DNA of 64,000 bases from OLB4 sp002050165 (GCA_030263475.1 SZPC01000005.1:114302-178301); one strand, 5' to 3'; shown: positions 35,209 through 44,982, counted from the stretch's first letter. The notes: generated from the letters alone by a model not told the origin. Translations and numbers: made by a program.

Positions 35209-38034
35209 TTAAAAGTTCATTTGAATACCGAACCTGATCTGTCGGGGTGGACCCCAGTTAGATACATAGCTGATTCTGTCTCTCCAGAGCTCTCTGAAAA
35301 CAGGATCATTTTCATATCTCGATGCGCCGGTCGGCGTGTTGATAAAGCCATTATCGTCAGGCTTTCCTGTTGAAGGGAAAACCGAATTTACAAGTTCAGT
35401 GTTCAGTAGGTTTATTACATAAGCGTAAACAGTAAAGTATGTTTTCCAAACCTTGAAGCCTTTATCTATTTTCAAATCGAACCTTGTATTCCAACCTGTA
35501 TAAACTTCATTTTTTGCAGATTGAATGTAGCTTCCACCTGATCCGGTTGCAGTCGTTGAGTTATCCCTCTTAGTGTAAGGCCTTCCGCTGTTGAAAGAGA
35601 AGTTTAGGTTTACACCGAGGTTTTTCAAAACATCGCCGAGGAATCCCTTGGGGACATCGGTTTCACCGAATCTGTAGTCTAAGTTAACTGCTCCGGTATG
35701 CCTTTGGTCATAGTCCAGTGGATAAACAAAAACCGGAAGCGGTTCATCGCTTTGATTTGCAAGACTGTTTTTTGATGTTGGATCCGAACCCGTACCGGTT
35801 GCGAATGATAGCGTATAAGCAACATCAACCGAGAGCCTGTTCATCCTTCTCATACTGAGATAAAAGTCCAGACCTCTTGAGATTGCGAAATCCGTATTTG
35901 CGTAGAAAACTTTCTCACCAAATCTACCCGCACCAATTAAATCAATTGATTCCTTATAAAATGCTGTTACACCCATATTGACAAAATCACCTACCTGCTG
36001 CTTAACGCCTACTTCGTATTGAGTAAGTTTTGATGGTTTCAACGATGAATTTGTACCAACATCCTGTAAGGCGGTTTGTAAGAACTGCTTGTAATACTTA
36101 TCTGATGAGTAGAGATACTGTAGCGGAGGTAACTGAATCATTTTACCGTATTGAGCAACAAAGATGGTCTTATCTGTTACCGGGAAGGAGAAACCTAACC
36201 TTGGGCTAACTTCGATATCCATTTTACTTTGCTCAAAATCATCGTCTGAGAAAACTTCACCGTCAGCTCCCCTTAAATCGTTGAGGTCCTTCAATACTCT
36301 GTCATTGACATCAAAGAAATCTATCCTGAAACCACCGTTGAAGTTAAAGTCCGAAAAGCTAACCTTATCCCTGATATAGAAACCACCGGTAATCGGATTT
36401 TTCGGATTGACTTCATCTCCGGTAATTACAGGTAATCCTGATTGATCGTAAATATCATCATATCCGTATGCATTTAATCTGCCTACATTAGTACCATACC
36501 ATCTGTCTTCCATCGAGATTGTTGTATCTGCAACGTAACCTGCCAAAACAGACAAAGATCTCAGGGTATTGTATTTATATTCTCCACCAAATTTTATTTC
36601 GTGATTACCGAATTCTTTGCTCAGGATAGCCCATGTAGCATCAAGCTTACCACCCCAGTAACTAACTTCGCTTTTATCGTACCAGGGATAAACACTGCCA
36701 ACCCTGTTATAAAGGAATGAAGTATTCGGATCGGTTTGATAAGTTACACCTAATTGAGTAAATCCAGGGTTGTATGCCGGGTCACCGTATCTGGTAAGAT
36801 TGTCACCGTGAATCGGATCATACCTCTTCATCTTTGTCTTGAAATAGTTGAACTGTAACTCATAGAAGAAGTTGTTCGAAACGTTGTGAACAAGCCTTCC
36901 GAAAGTCTGAAGGTCAGTTTGGTCAACAATCGGATTTCTATCAGAATTCTGAAGCAGGTTGCCTCCGATTCTTGTCCTCGATTTACTATCAACATAAGAG
37001 AGACCTGACCTAATCATTATTGGCGGACCGTCTTTCAGATCAATAAGGTTTATATTTAATCTGCCGTTGTAAGAATATGAGCCATATTCGTTATTTGGAT
37101 CCCTTGCATCTGGATAAAGGTAATCAATTTGTTGAGAAATCCACGATGGATTATCAACTCTTAGGAATTGTCTCTCAAAGTTAAGGTAAACGTTGAGCAC
37201 CTTCGATAGACTTTTTGACGGAATAAGAGGACCGCCTAAGCTTACGCTGTATAGGTTGTATCCATACGAATGTGTTTTGGCAAAATTGGAAAATTCATCC
37301 GTTATTACCTCAAAGCCACCGGTATAAACATCCGACCCGCTTTTAGTTGTAACGTTAATAACACCGGAAAGCACGTTTCCGTATTCAGCGCCAAAACCGC
37401 CTGTCAGGACTGCGATTTCCTGCAGAAGCGCATTCGGAACGTTTGCCCGGTTAGATCCATTAATCGGGTTTGTGGTTTGAACACCGTCAACAATGATAAT
37501 GTTTTCATTGCTTCTACCACCTCTTATATTAAGTGTAGTTCCCCGTTCGTCAGCAACAACACCGGCGGTTTGGGATACAATATTTGTAATCCCCCGAATC
37601 CCGGTATTTTCAATTTGCTGTGATTCAATCAGACGCCCACTTTGTTCAACATCAATACCTTTTCTTTCGGCTTCAATTTCAATAACCTCAGTTACAATAT
37701 CACCAGCAAGTTTCATTGAAAAATCAACCTGTGTCCTCAGGTCAACTGAAACTTTGACATTTGTAATTTTGGTTGTTTCATATCCGATAAAAGATGCTGA
37801 CACTTCATAATCACCAACAGCTACGTTAAGAATAACATAAGCACCATCATCATTGGTAACTGCACCCAGACTGCTACCCTCAATTTTAACGGTAGCCCCT
37901 GGTAAAGGTAAACCGGATTCGTCCAAAACAGTACCACCGATACTACCGGTAGTCTGCGAATAGACACAAAGCGGGATAAACAAAAATAAAAACGCAAAAA
38001 GGGAAACTAACTTTTTGGTATATTTTTCCCTCAT
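35209..38034 (-). CDS. TonB-dependent receptor with carboxypeptidase-regulatory-like domain
   Basis: 941 residues. The ATG at 38034 is chosen because GGAGGG lies five bases before it; an ATG 12 bases upstream would put that site inside the gene. Order: signal peptide; a beta-sandwich domain (about 30-115) with GSIGGTVLDESGLPLPGATV; plug domain with GGRSNENIIIVDGV and GGFGAEYGNVLSGVINVTTKSG; then a 22-strand-type barrel ending IRFGIQMNF. It takes up a ligand across the outer membrane with TonB energy. The substrate is unknown; no SusD partner is present. It shares an operon with the large secreted protein and the PorV-like gene. Confidence 0.92.
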   Translation of the reverse strand: MREKYTKKLVSLFAFLFLFIPLCVYSQTTGSIGGTVLDESGLPLPGATVKIEGSSLGAVTNDDGAYVILNVAVGDYEVSASFIGYETTKITNVKVSVDLRTQVDFSMKLAGDIVTEVIEIEAERKGIDVEQSGRLIESQQIENTGIRGITNIVSQTAGVVADERGTTLNIRGGRSNENIIIVDGVQTTNPINGSNRANVPNALLQEIAVLTGGFGAEYGNVLSGVINVTTKSGSDVYTGGFEVITDEFSNFAKTHSYGYNLYSVSLGGPLIPSKSLSKVLNVYLNFERQFLRVDNPSWISQQIDYLYPDARDPNNEYGSYSYNGRLNINLIDLKDGPPIMIRSGLSYVDSKSRTRIGGNLLQNSDRNPIVDQTDLQTFGRLVHNVSNNFFYELQFNYFKTKMKRYDPIHGDNLTRYGDPAYNPGFTQLGVTYQTDPNTSFLYNRVGSVYPWYDKSEVSYWGGKLDATWAILSKEFGNHEIKFGGEYKYNTLRSLSVLAGYVADTTISMEDRWYGTNVGRLNAYGYDDIYDQSGLPVITGDEVNPKNPITGGFYIRDKVSFSDFNFNGGFRIDFFDVNDRVLKDLNDLRGADGEVFSDDDFEQSKMDIEVSPRLGFSFPVTDKTIFVAQYGKMIQLPPLQYLYSSDKYYKQFLQTALQDVGTNSSLKPSKLTQYEVGVKQQVGDFVNMGVTAFYKESIDLIGAGRFGEKVFYANTDFAISRGLDFYLSMRRMNRLSVDVAYTLSFATGTGSDPTSKNSLANQSDEPLPVFVYPLDYDQRHTGAVNLDYRFGETDVPKGFLGDVLKNLGVNLNFSFNSGRPYTKRDNSTTATGSGGSYIQSAKNEVYTGWNTRFDLKIDKGFKVWKTYFTVYAYVINLLNTELVNSVFPSTGKPDDNGFINTPTGASRYENDPVFRELWRDRISYVSNWGPPRQIRFGIQMNF

Positions 38035-38069
38035 TTTTCCCTCCAATAATTATTTTAATTTTTAAATGA

Positions 38070-38098
38070 CCCCCGTACCATTTTTACATAGCACGGGG
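38070..38098. repeat. Intergenic hairpin before the TonB receptor gene
   Basis: Arms CCCCGT (38071-38076) and ACGGGG (38093-38098) with a 16-base loop lie in the leader of the TonB receptor gene and just past the stop of the sorting-domain protein. No T-run follows on the minus strand. Confidence 0.45.
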
Positions 38099-38128
38099 AT
38101 CTTAGTTTTTGAAAACGAATTTAGGTAA

Positions 38129-40015
38129 TTATTTGACGAGCATCATTTTCTTTGTATCTCTAAAGTCACCCGCTTGCAGAGTGTAGAAATAAAGTCCACT
38201 CGGTAAATTTGCAGCATTAAAAGTAACTTCATTGATACCTGCAGAAACTACTTCGTTGTTAATTAGATTTGCAACTTCTTTACCGGTTACATCATATACT
38301 TTCAATGAAACCTGTGTAGGTGTAGTTAATGCAAATCTGATTACAGTTGCAGGGTTGAATGGATTCGGGAAATTCTGCTTTAACTCAAATGATGCAGGAA
38401 TTTCTGAATTGATGTTCTTAACGCTAATTTTAGTTCTGTCAAACGTAACTTTCACAAAAATCTGTTCAGCAAGTGACGGACCGTTCGCGTTACCATTTAC
38501 GTATGACCCGGGAACAGCGTCCTTTTGGATTACCATAAATACATTGTATTCAGTCGCTGTTGATAAATTCCATCGTGAGATTGATGGATATGTCCAGTCC
38601 ATTCTCGGTGTTTCAGGAGTAATTCTAACGGGTTGGAGCCAGGTAAGTCCACCATCGCCTGAAGCAGTAAGGTAAACATCTTTGAAATTCGTTGTATCTA
38701 CTCCGGCTGCTGCATTTGAGGCAACCATCATAGCGACAAACAACGCTGTTCCGTCATCAGATGTTCCAATAGTAGGTCTGCACAAACTTGTTAACACATC
38801 GTTAACTCCAATGGTAGGAGCATAAGGAACTCCGTTAGGAAGAACGACCGGGTTGTTAGTGTCTAATGCTGCAATAGTAATTGACCTGTTTGGATCTGAG
38901 CCCGGGAGATTTGATGACCAGAACCTGATTTCACTTTGGAGAGCAGATGGGAAGAATGATCCTGAAGTTAACATTAAAGCGGTTTCAAATACTGCACAAG
39001 GTGTGTTATTTTGATAAGTAAGAGAAACACCCCTGATAACTCCGATTACTGTATCACCTCCTAAAATAACCGGATCATAAATTCTAACCGGGGTTGACCA
39101 TGTGGCACCGTTATCAGTTGATTCTGTGAACTCAACACCGCCGTAAGCAACTGCATCGGAAGTAACATAAACTAAACCGATTCTTCCGTCTGTTCCCCTT
39201 GCAAGCGAATATGTTTCTGCCTGATTCGAAGGAATTGCTTGATAACCCGTAAAAGCACTACTTGAATAACTGTTCCTGAAGGTTGAGTCCTGCCCGCTGA
39301 TTGAGGCAACAAAAACAAATCTCGGGTCAGCTGTAGTTGCACCGGACATAGACGTTAATTTAGGCCAGATTGCACCACCGGTATTTCCCATCCCGGGATC
39401 AAGAAGTGTGAATGATCCAAGTCCGGTAAATGCGTCAACAAAAAATTGTGCCCTTGTCGAACCACCACCAACGTTACTGTGATTTCCAATGATCGCTACA
39501 CCATCGCTAAATAAACTGAGATTACCAAAACCGCTTCTCTCACCGCTTGCCGGTACGTTTGACAAATTATTCCAGGTAGCGCCGCCATCTGAACTGAAGG
39601 AATATCTGATGGTTCTATCTGCAAACCCTTGATCCTGTGCTGACATAAGAATCGCGTGAATATTTGACGGTGTGTTTGGATCCTGAGCAATGTGATCTAC
39701 AACCGCATTGGACTGCATATCATAGTAAGACGTTACACCAACATTAACAAATGAAACGGTACCCGGGAAATTATCAGTCCATAAATTAATTGTGAAATTC
39801 TGGAGCCTGGAGTTAACCGTATTTACATAATTAATATTTTCACTTGTAACGTTTTTGCCCAGATTAACTCCGACAAATGCATCGCCATTCATCCTGACTT
39901 TATATTGCATGCTTGAAAATTTTGCAATTTCTTCAGGAGTAAATCTTGATCCTGCATTTGTGACGTTGATAATAAAAGCTAAGAACGTCATAAGTAAGAG
40001 TAACTTTTTAAACAT
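38129..40015 (-). CDS. Secreted BNR/Asp-box protein with T9SS sorting domain
   Basis: 628 residues. Signal peptide to about residue 21, then repeated Asp-box motifs of sialidase-like propellers: SSDGGATWNNLS, STDNGATWSTPV and SGDGGLTWLQPV, each closing a blade. The C terminus (about 545-628) is a type A T9SS sorting domain with LKQNFPNPFNPAT, SLKVYDVTGKEV and SGLYFYTLQAG. No sialidase catalytic set is evident, so it may be a binding or structural propeller. AAAAGGAGAC lies upstream of the ATG and a near-consensus promoter drives it; it is first of the surface block. Confidence 0.85.
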   Translation of the reverse strand: MFKKLLLLMTFLAFIINVTNAGSRFTPEEIAKFSSMQYKVRMNGDAFVGVNLGKNVTSENINYVNTVNSRLQNFTINLWTDNFPGTVSFVNVGVTSYYDMQSNAVVDHIAQDPNTPSNIHAILMSAQDQGFADRTIRYSFSSDGGATWNNLSNVPASGERSGFGNLSLFSDGVAIIGNHSNVGGGSTRAQFFVDAFTGLGSFTLLDPGMGNTGGAIWPKLTSMSGATTADPRFVFVASISGQDSTFRNSYSSSAFTGYQAIPSNQAETYSLARGTDGRIGLVYVTSDAVAYGGVEFTESTDNGATWSTPVRIYDPVILGGDTVIGVIRGVSLTYQNNTPCAVFETALMLTSGSFFPSALQSEIRFWSSNLPGSDPNRSITIAALDTNNPVVLPNGVPYAPTIGVNDVLTSLCRPTIGTSDDGTALFVAMMVASNAAAGVDTTNFKDVYLTASGDGGLTWLQPVRITPETPRMDWTYPSISRWNLSTATEYNVFMVIQKDAVPGSYVNGNANGPSLAEQIFVKVTFDRTKISVKNINSEIPASFELKQNFPNPFNPATVIRFALTTPTQVSLKVYDVTGKEVANLINNEVVSAGINEVTFNAANLPSGLYFYTLQAGDFRDTKKMMLVK

Positions 40016-40077
40016 TTTTGTCTCCTTTTAATTTATTTTGATTTAAGGTAAAAAATTTTATTACCAAAATTTGGTTC

Positions 40078-40106
40078 AATATAATAGTATTCATATCTCA
40101 TGTCAA
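40078..40106 (-). promoter_or_regulatory. Promoter for the surface-protein block
   Basis: Minus strand TTGACA (40106-40101), 17-base spacer, TATATT (40083-40078), the closest match to a sigma-70 consensus in the window, 63 bases before the ATG at 40015. The rest of the 228-base gap is AT-rich and without other recognised signals. Confidence 0.65.
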
Positions 40107-40243
40107 TATAAAACAGTTTAAACCATAGAAGAATATGAACATTGTCAGTACAAAACTTAGGAAATCTGATTAAAAAAAATTGCAAAATTTTCCGATTATA
40201 TAAGACTTTTTTATTTATTAATTTTTTGAAACCTGTACTATCA

Positions 40244-41158
40244 CTATTCGCAGAAAGCTAAAACCTGATTAACGATTTCCTTCTCCATTCTTAACTTGCT
40301 CTCGGTCGTTTTTCCTGCTATGTGATTTGTAATAGTCAGATTTTTAACGTTGAAAAGCGATTGCTCAGGGAAAGGTTCATTACATACAACATCAATTCCC
40401 GCAGCCTTGATATTGCCATTAGTTAGTGACTTTATTAACAATTTTTCGTTAATCACTTCCCCCCGCGATGTATTAATTAATATAGAGTCCGGCCTCATTA
40501 ATGCAAACTGCTGACGGTCAAAAAATCTACGGTTCCGGTTGTTCAGCGGAATATGAATTGTAACAATATCTGCCGTCAGGAGGAGTTTATTCAACGACAC
40601 AAAATATACACCGGGATTTTCTTTTCTAACTTTAGCTGACAGTTCATTGACCATTCTGTTCATTCCAAACACTTCTGAATACCTGTAAACAAGTTGACCT
40701 ACTTTTCCGAACCCGATTATCCCGATAACTTTTCCACTGATCTCATTTCTCGAAAAAGCTGAATTGACAAATTCACTTTTTGCGAGTTCGAAAGAAAGTT
40801 TATAGTTTTTCATCACCGCCATTATCAAGCCAATCGTATGTTCAGCAGTTGAAATGGCATTACCCGATTCGCAATGTATCACCTTTGGTTTGTTTCGTGT
40901 CAATCCTCTTAAATCAATGTGGTCAACCCCCCGTGAAACTGTTGCAATACAATCGGGAGATAATTTCCTCACAAAGTCCGGGTTAATCTTTCTTGTACTT
41001 TTTATAATAAGTACATCAGTGTTCCCGAACCCGGATAAAATTTCATCATTTGAAATTCCGGGTTTATAGGTAAGACAAAATTTTTTGTTATGGAATTTAT
41101 TGAGGTGTGATTCTGAGAACTCATCAGCGATAAGAACGTTCCACCGCATTTTTCCCAT
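40244..41158 (-). CDS. D-2-hydroxyacid dehydrogenase (phosphoglycerate dehydrogenase-like)
   Basis: 304 residues. NAD-binding VIGIIGFGKVGQLVYRY near residue 140, HIPLNNRNRRFFD, the catalytic Arg in LINTSRGEVINE, the Glu in VVCNEPFPEQ and the His in TNHIAGKT are all in place. The length matches the short forms of D-3-phosphoglycerate dehydrogenase without a regulatory domain; substrate is not fixed by sequence. A second ATG three codons in (MRWNVLIAD) is an equally good start. It follows engB by 17 bases. Confidence 0.88.
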   Translation of the reverse strand: MGKMRWNVLIADEFSESHLNKFHNKKFCLTYKPGISNDEILSGFGNTDVLIIKSTRKINPDFVRKLSPDCIATVSRGVDHIDLRGLTRNKPKVIHCESGNAISTAEHTIGLIMAVMKNYKLSFELAKSEFVNSAFSRNEISGKVIGIIGFGKVGQLVYRYSEVFGMNRMVNELSAKVRKENPGVYFVSLNKLLLTADIVTIHIPLNNRNRRFFDRQQFALMRPDSILINTSRGEVINEKLLIKSLTNGNIKAAGIDVVCNEPFPEQSLFNVKNLTITNHIAGKTTESKLRMEKEIVNQVLAFCE

Positions 41159-41175
41159 CGTGATAGTGTAGGTTT

Positions 41176-41784
41176 TCAGTTATTTTTCTTGTTCTCTTCC
41201 AGCTTGGTTTCAATTAGTTTGAGAATTTCTTGTTTCCCTTCGCCGGTAATGATTGAAAACGGAATGTAATCCAAGCAAAGTTCTTCGTTGTTTACAATTT
41301 TTGAAACCCTGTAAATCTGCTTTTCCATTTTGTTCGCCGAGATTTTATCCGATTTGGTTAGAATTAAGGCATACGGGATTTCGTAATATTCCAGCCAGCT
41401 AACCATCAGCTCATCAAGGTAATTAGGGTCATGGCGGGAATCAATCAACACGAACACCATATTAACATTTTCCCTTTCACTGATGTAATCTTCAACCAAC
41501 TTTCGCCAACCCGCCCTGATTTGTTCAGGGACTTTTGCGTAACCGTAACCAGGGAGGTCAACCAGATAGAAATCCTGATTGATTAAAAAATAATTCAACT
41601 GCCTCGTTTTACCCGGTACCGAACCAATTTTTGCGAGGCTTTTTCTGTTGCAGATACAGTTTATCAAAGAAGACTTTCCGACGTTTGACCTGCCCACCAA
41701 TACAAATTCTGACAGTACAGATTTCGGAAGTGTTCTAAGATCATAAATGCTGTTAATGAACTCGGCTGATTTTATTTTTAACAT
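41176..41784 (-). CDS. engB: Ribosome biogenesis GTPase YsxC/EngB
   Basis: 202 residues, usual size. G1 GRSNVGKSSLINCI, G2 region PGKTRQLNYF, G3 DLPGYGYAKVP and G4 LTKSDKI define the EngB (YihA/YsxC) family. It helps assemble the large ribosomal subunit, in keeping with the ribosomal operon that ends 92 bases upstream. Separated from rplQ by a strong hairpin, so it may have reduced or independent expression. Confidence 0.96.
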   Translation of the reverse strand: MLKIKSAEFINSIYDLRTLPKSVLSEFVLVGRSNVGKSSLINCICNRKSLAKIGSVPGKTRQLNYFLINQDFYLVDLPGYGYAKVPEQIRAGWRKLVEDYISERENVNMVFVLIDSRHDPNYLDELMVSWLEYYEIPYALILTKSDKISANKMEKQIYRVSKIVNNEELCLDYIPFSIITGEGKQEILKLIETKLEENKKNN

Positions 41785-41807
41785 TGCTTGCCTCCGTTAT
41801 AATCAAA

Positions 41808-41853
41808 TGTCCCATGCTTTACATTCATCTGTTTTTGAAGTAAAGATGGGACA
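41808..41853 (-). terminator. Hairpin at the end of the ribosomal operon
   Basis: Arms TGTCCCATgCTTTAC and GTAAAGATGGGACA pair over 14 bases with one bulged G and a 17-base loop, 23 bases past the rplQ stop. The following minus-strand bases are only moderately T-rich (TTTGATT), so termination may be partial. Confidence 0.6.
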
Positions 41854-41876
41854 CTAGAAAAATTTAAAATCAGAAT

Positions 41877-42515
41877 TTAATCTTTACTCTCTTCTTCGTT
41901 GTTTTTAGACTTTGATTTGTCCCTAGCTTTGTTGAAGCTTCCCTTTTCTGACTTACCGGATTTCTTTTTCGGTTTCTCCTCTGCGGTGGTTTTTTCGGAT
42001 TTTTTAACCCCTGCCGATTTCCTCTTTGTCTTCTTTACACCTTCATCAACGGTTTCTTCCGCAGTGGATTTAACAGTTTTCTTTTTAGATTTTTTGTCGG
42101 TTTTTTCCTGTTCAGCTGTATCAAGGTAACTGAAGTCAACAAATTCAATGATAGCAGTGTCCCCACCGTCGCCTTCTCTGAATCCGGTTTTGAGAATCCT
42201 GGTGTAACCGCCATTTCTATCAACTACTTTCGGACCGATGTCATTGAAAAGCACAGAGACAGCTTCATCGTTCTTCAGCTTTTTCCTTGCAATCCGGCGA
42301 AGGTGCACACTTTTAGCAGGTTCTGAATCTTTCACTTTGAAAGCAGACTTGGCTTTAGTAACCAACGGTTCGATGTACATTCTGAGTTCCTTTGCCTTTG
42401 CAACTGTGGTTTCAATTCTTTTATGCAAAATTAATGCTATCGAAAGATTTGATAACAGTGCTTTTCTATGACTTGCAGTTCGGCTAAGTTTTCGTCCTCT
42501 TTTTCTGTGTTCCAT
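41877..42515 (-). CDS. rplQ: Ribosomal protein L17 with lysine-rich extension
   Basis: 212 residues. The first 130 are a normal L17 (MEHRKRGRKLSRTASHRKAL, GGYTRILKTG, EFVD). The remaining 80 residues are an added low-complexity tail of Lys, Glu, Ser and Thr, with blocks such as KKKSGKSEK, ending in an acidic EEESKD. Tails of this sort are found in some Bacteroidota L17 proteins but their role is unknown. It is the last gene of the operon, two bases after rpoA. Confidence 0.96.
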   Translation of the reverse strand: MEHRKRGRKLSRTASHRKALLSNLSIALILHKRIETTVAKAKELRMYIEPLVTKAKSAFKVKDSEPAKSVHLRRIARKKLKNDEAVSVLFNDIGPKVVDRNGGYTRILKTGFREGDGGDTAIIEFVDFSYLDTAEQEKTDKKSKKKTVKSTAEETVDEGVKKTKRKSAGVKKSEKTTAEEKPKKKSGKSEKGSFNKARDKSKSKNNEEESKD

Positions 42516-42517
42516 TG

Positions 42518-43510
42518 TCAGGTTGTTTCTTCGTTTATGTATTTATCTACGTCCATGCCAAAGCTCAGGTTGAAGCTTTCAATAAGTTCTCCCAATTCCG
42601 CAAGCGATTTTCTTCCGAAGTTTCTGTAGTGTAACATTTCGGATTCGTCTTTCCTTACGAGGTCACCAATAGTTTTTATATTTGCTGAGCGGAGGCAATT
42701 TTGCGAACGTACTGAAAGGTCAAGTTCGTCAACCGGCATGAGCAAAATTTTCTTCATGTTCTCGAATTGTTCGTCCTTTTCCTCTCTGACGGGTTCCTCT
42801 TCAACCATTTCAGGTTTAAGGTTTATGAACATCTGAACGTGATCTCTTAATATCTTCGCAGTACTTATCAATGCTTCCTCAGGATTGAGCGAACCGTCGG
42901 TTTCAATTTCAAGTGTAAGCTTTTCAAAATCAGTCCGCTGCCCTACCCGAATGTCTTCAACAATGTAATTTACTTTTACGACGGGCGAAAAGATTGAATC
43001 AATTGCAATGAACCCGAGCGGTAATTCGTTTTTCTTGTTTTCTTCGGAAGGTACGTAACCGAAACCTTGCGCAAGCCTCAACTCAATGTCAAGATTCGCT
43101 TCTTTGTTTAGCGTCGCAATGTGAAGATCGGGATTTAATATCTCAAAATCAGATGTCGCATTCTGTATGTCTTTTCCTGTAAATTCCCTTTGCCCTTTAA
43201 GTGTGAATTCAATCTTAGTGGACTTTTTCGTAAGGTCTTTAAATCTGATTTCTTTAAGGTTGAGAATTATCTCAGAAAGGTCTTCAACGACGCCTTTGAG
43301 TGTTGTAAACTCGTGTTGAGCATCATTTACCTTTATAGCAACTATTGCAGTTCCTGATAATGATGAGAGCAAAATTCTTCTTAGCGAATTGCCTAACGTA
43401 ACTCCGTAACCTACCTCAAGTGGTTGAACATAGAATCTGCCGAATATGTTCGTAAAAGTTGATTCTTCAACTACGACATTTTCAGGCATAATTATTTGAT
43501 TGACCCTCAT
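42518..43510 (-). CDS. rpoA: RNA polymerase alpha subunit
   Basis: 330 residues with both domains: the N-terminal dimerisation domain (GRFYVQPLEVGYGVTLGNSLRRILLSS, GVVEDLSEIILNLK) and the C-terminal DNA- and activator-binding domain (VDELDLSVRSQNCLRSANIKTIGDLV..., SLAELGELI). It sits between rpsD and rplQ as in most bacteria. Confidence 0.98.
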   Translation of the reverse strand: MRVNQIIMPENVVVEESTFTNIFGRFYVQPLEVGYGVTLGNSLRRILLSSLSGTAIVAIKVNDAQHEFTTLKGVVEDLSEIILNLKEIRFKDLTKKSTKIEFTLKGQREFTGKDIQNATSDFEILNPDLHIATLNKEANLDIELRLAQGFGYVPSEENKKNELPLGFIAIDSIFSPVVKVNYIVEDIRVGQRTDFEKLTLEIETDGSLNPEEALISTAKILRDHVQMFINLKPEMVEEEPVREEKDEQFENMKKILLMPVDELDLSVRSQNCLRSANIKTIGDLVRKDESEMLHYRNFGRKSLAELGELIESFNLSFGMDVDKYINEETT

Positions 43511-43540
43511 ATTTAATTGGATTTAATTTTGAATTCAGGT

Positions 43541-44170
43541 TTACTTAGAATACAACTCAACGATGAGCTGTTCGTTACCGATAAACGGTACATCCGCCCT
43601 ATCTGGTTCGTTTAAATAAGTTCCGGACATATTGGCTTTGTCGAGCGAAAGCCAAGGCATAAGCATATTATCTTTCATCCTCTTCATCGCTTCATGAAAT
43701 ACTTCGATTTTTTTGCTCCTCTCCCTGATCTTAATAACGTCACCGGCTTTGAGCAGATATGAAGGAATATTAACAATTTTTCCGTTTACGGTTATATGTC
43801 TGTGTAGTATAAGTTGTCTTGCAGCCTTTCTTGAAAGCGCAAGTCCGAGCCTGTATATAGTATTGTCAAGCCTGCTTTCCAGTATGCCGATGAGATTATC
43901 ACCTGTAACACCACGCCTTCTGGTTGCTTCTGCGAAATATTTCCTAAATTGTTTTTCGAGGATTCCGTAAGTTTTCTTTACTTTTTGCTTTTCTCTGAGC
44001 TGAACAGCGTAATCTGTCATTCGTGACCTGCGCGAGTTACCGTGTTGCCCCGGGGGATAATTTCTTTTCTCTAACGGACATTTATCGGTAAAACATTTAT
44101 CGCCCTTCAGGAATAATTTTGTTCTTTCCCGTCTGCAAAGCTTGCAATTAGCGTCAGTATATCTTGCCAT
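43541..44170 (-). CDS. rpsD: Ribosomal protein S4
   Basis: 209 residues. It is one of the primary 16S-binding proteins of the small subunit. The N terminus keeps a zinc site (CKLCRRE ... CFTDKCP), so this is the zinc-binding form, and the S4 RNA-binding domain is seen in LESRLDNTIYRLGLA and RQLILHRHITVNGKIVNIPS. It lies 20 bases after rpsK. Confidence 0.98.
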   Translation of the reverse strand: MARYTDANCKLCRRERTKLFLKGDKCFTDKCPLEKRNYPPGQHGNSRRSRMTDYAVQLREKQKVKKTYGILEKQFRKYFAEATRRRGVTGDNLIGILESRLDNTIYRLGLALSRKAARQLILHRHITVNGKIVNIPSYLLKAGDVIKIRERSKKIEVFHEAMKRMKDNMLMPWLSLDKANMSGTYLNEPDRADVPFIGNEQLIVELYSK

Positions 44171-44190
44171 TTAATAAATTAAAAAATTAA

Positions 44191-44577
44191 TTAAACTCTT
44201 CTTCTTTTAGGTGGTCTGCACCCGTTATGAGGTAGCGGGGTAATGTCTTTAATTGACAGTACCTCAAGTCCGGCGGTATTTAACGACCTCACTGCAGCAT
44301 CTCGCCCCGAACCGACTCCTTTAATGAGCACATCAATCTTCTTTAAACCAAGCTCCATAGCTTCCTTTGCAACTGCTTCACCGGCAACCTGTGCTGCAAA
44401 CGGCGTGTTCTTTTTCGAACCCTTAAAGCCTTGCTTACCCGATGACGCCCAGGAAATCGTATTACCGAATTTGTCAGTCAGCGTTATTATTACATTATTG
44501 AAGGTAGCCTTAATATGAGCGACGCCGGCTGCGTCAACCTGTGCTTTCTTTTTAGCTTTCTTAAAATTCTTTGCCAA
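44191..44577 (-). CDS. rpsK: Ribosomal protein S11
   Basis: 128 residues. VAHIKATFNNVIITLTD, SSGKQGFKGSKKNTPFAAQ and PHNGCRPPKRRRV are the standard S11 motifs. Part of the small-subunit platform. It lies between rpsM and rpsD. Confidence 0.98.
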   Translation of the reverse strand: MAKNFKKAKKKAQVDAAGVAHIKATFNNVIITLTDKFGNTISWASSGKQGFKGSKKNTPFAAQVAGEAVAKEAMELGLKKIDVLIKGVGSGRDAAVRSLNTAGLEVLSIKDITPLPHNGCRPPKRRRV

Positions 44578-44598
44578 TTTTTTCCTTTTTAAAAATTA

Positions 44599-44982
44599 TT
44601 ATTTCTTAGCTACAGCTTTTTTCTTACCTGCAACAGTCTTTCTTTTCCCTTTTCTGGTACGCGAGTTCGTCTTCGTCCTCTGACCTCTGACAGGCAACCC
44701 ACGTCTATGTCTTTTACCGCGATATGTGCCGATATCCATTAATCTCTTAATGTTCATCTGCACTTCTGACTTTAATGAACCCTCAACTTTGTACTCGTTA
44801 CTTATCTCATTTCGCAACGAATTAACTTCCTCTTCAGTCAGTTCGGATACTTTTTTATCTTCACTGATTCCGTACTTTGCAAGTACTTTCTGCGCCGTTG
44901 ATTTCCCGATACCAAAAATTGAAGTTAGGCCGATTACAACCCGCTTGTGTTTCGGTAAATCTATTCCTGCTATTCTAGCCAA
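44599..44982 (-). CDS. rpsM: Ribosomal protein S13
   Basis: 127 residues. ARIAGIDLPKHKRVVIGLTSIFGIG, DIGTYRGKRHRRGLPVRGQRT and a Lys-rich tail are as expected. It sits in the small-subunit head and contacts tRNA. It follows the small rpmJ gene. Confidence 0.98.
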   Translation of the reverse strand: MARIAGIDLPKHKRVVIGLTSIFGIGKSTAQKVLAKYGISEDKKVSELTEEEVNSLRNEISNEYKVEGSLKSEVQMNIKRLMDIGTYRGKRHRRGLPVRGQRTKTNSRTRKGKRKTVAGKKKAVAKK

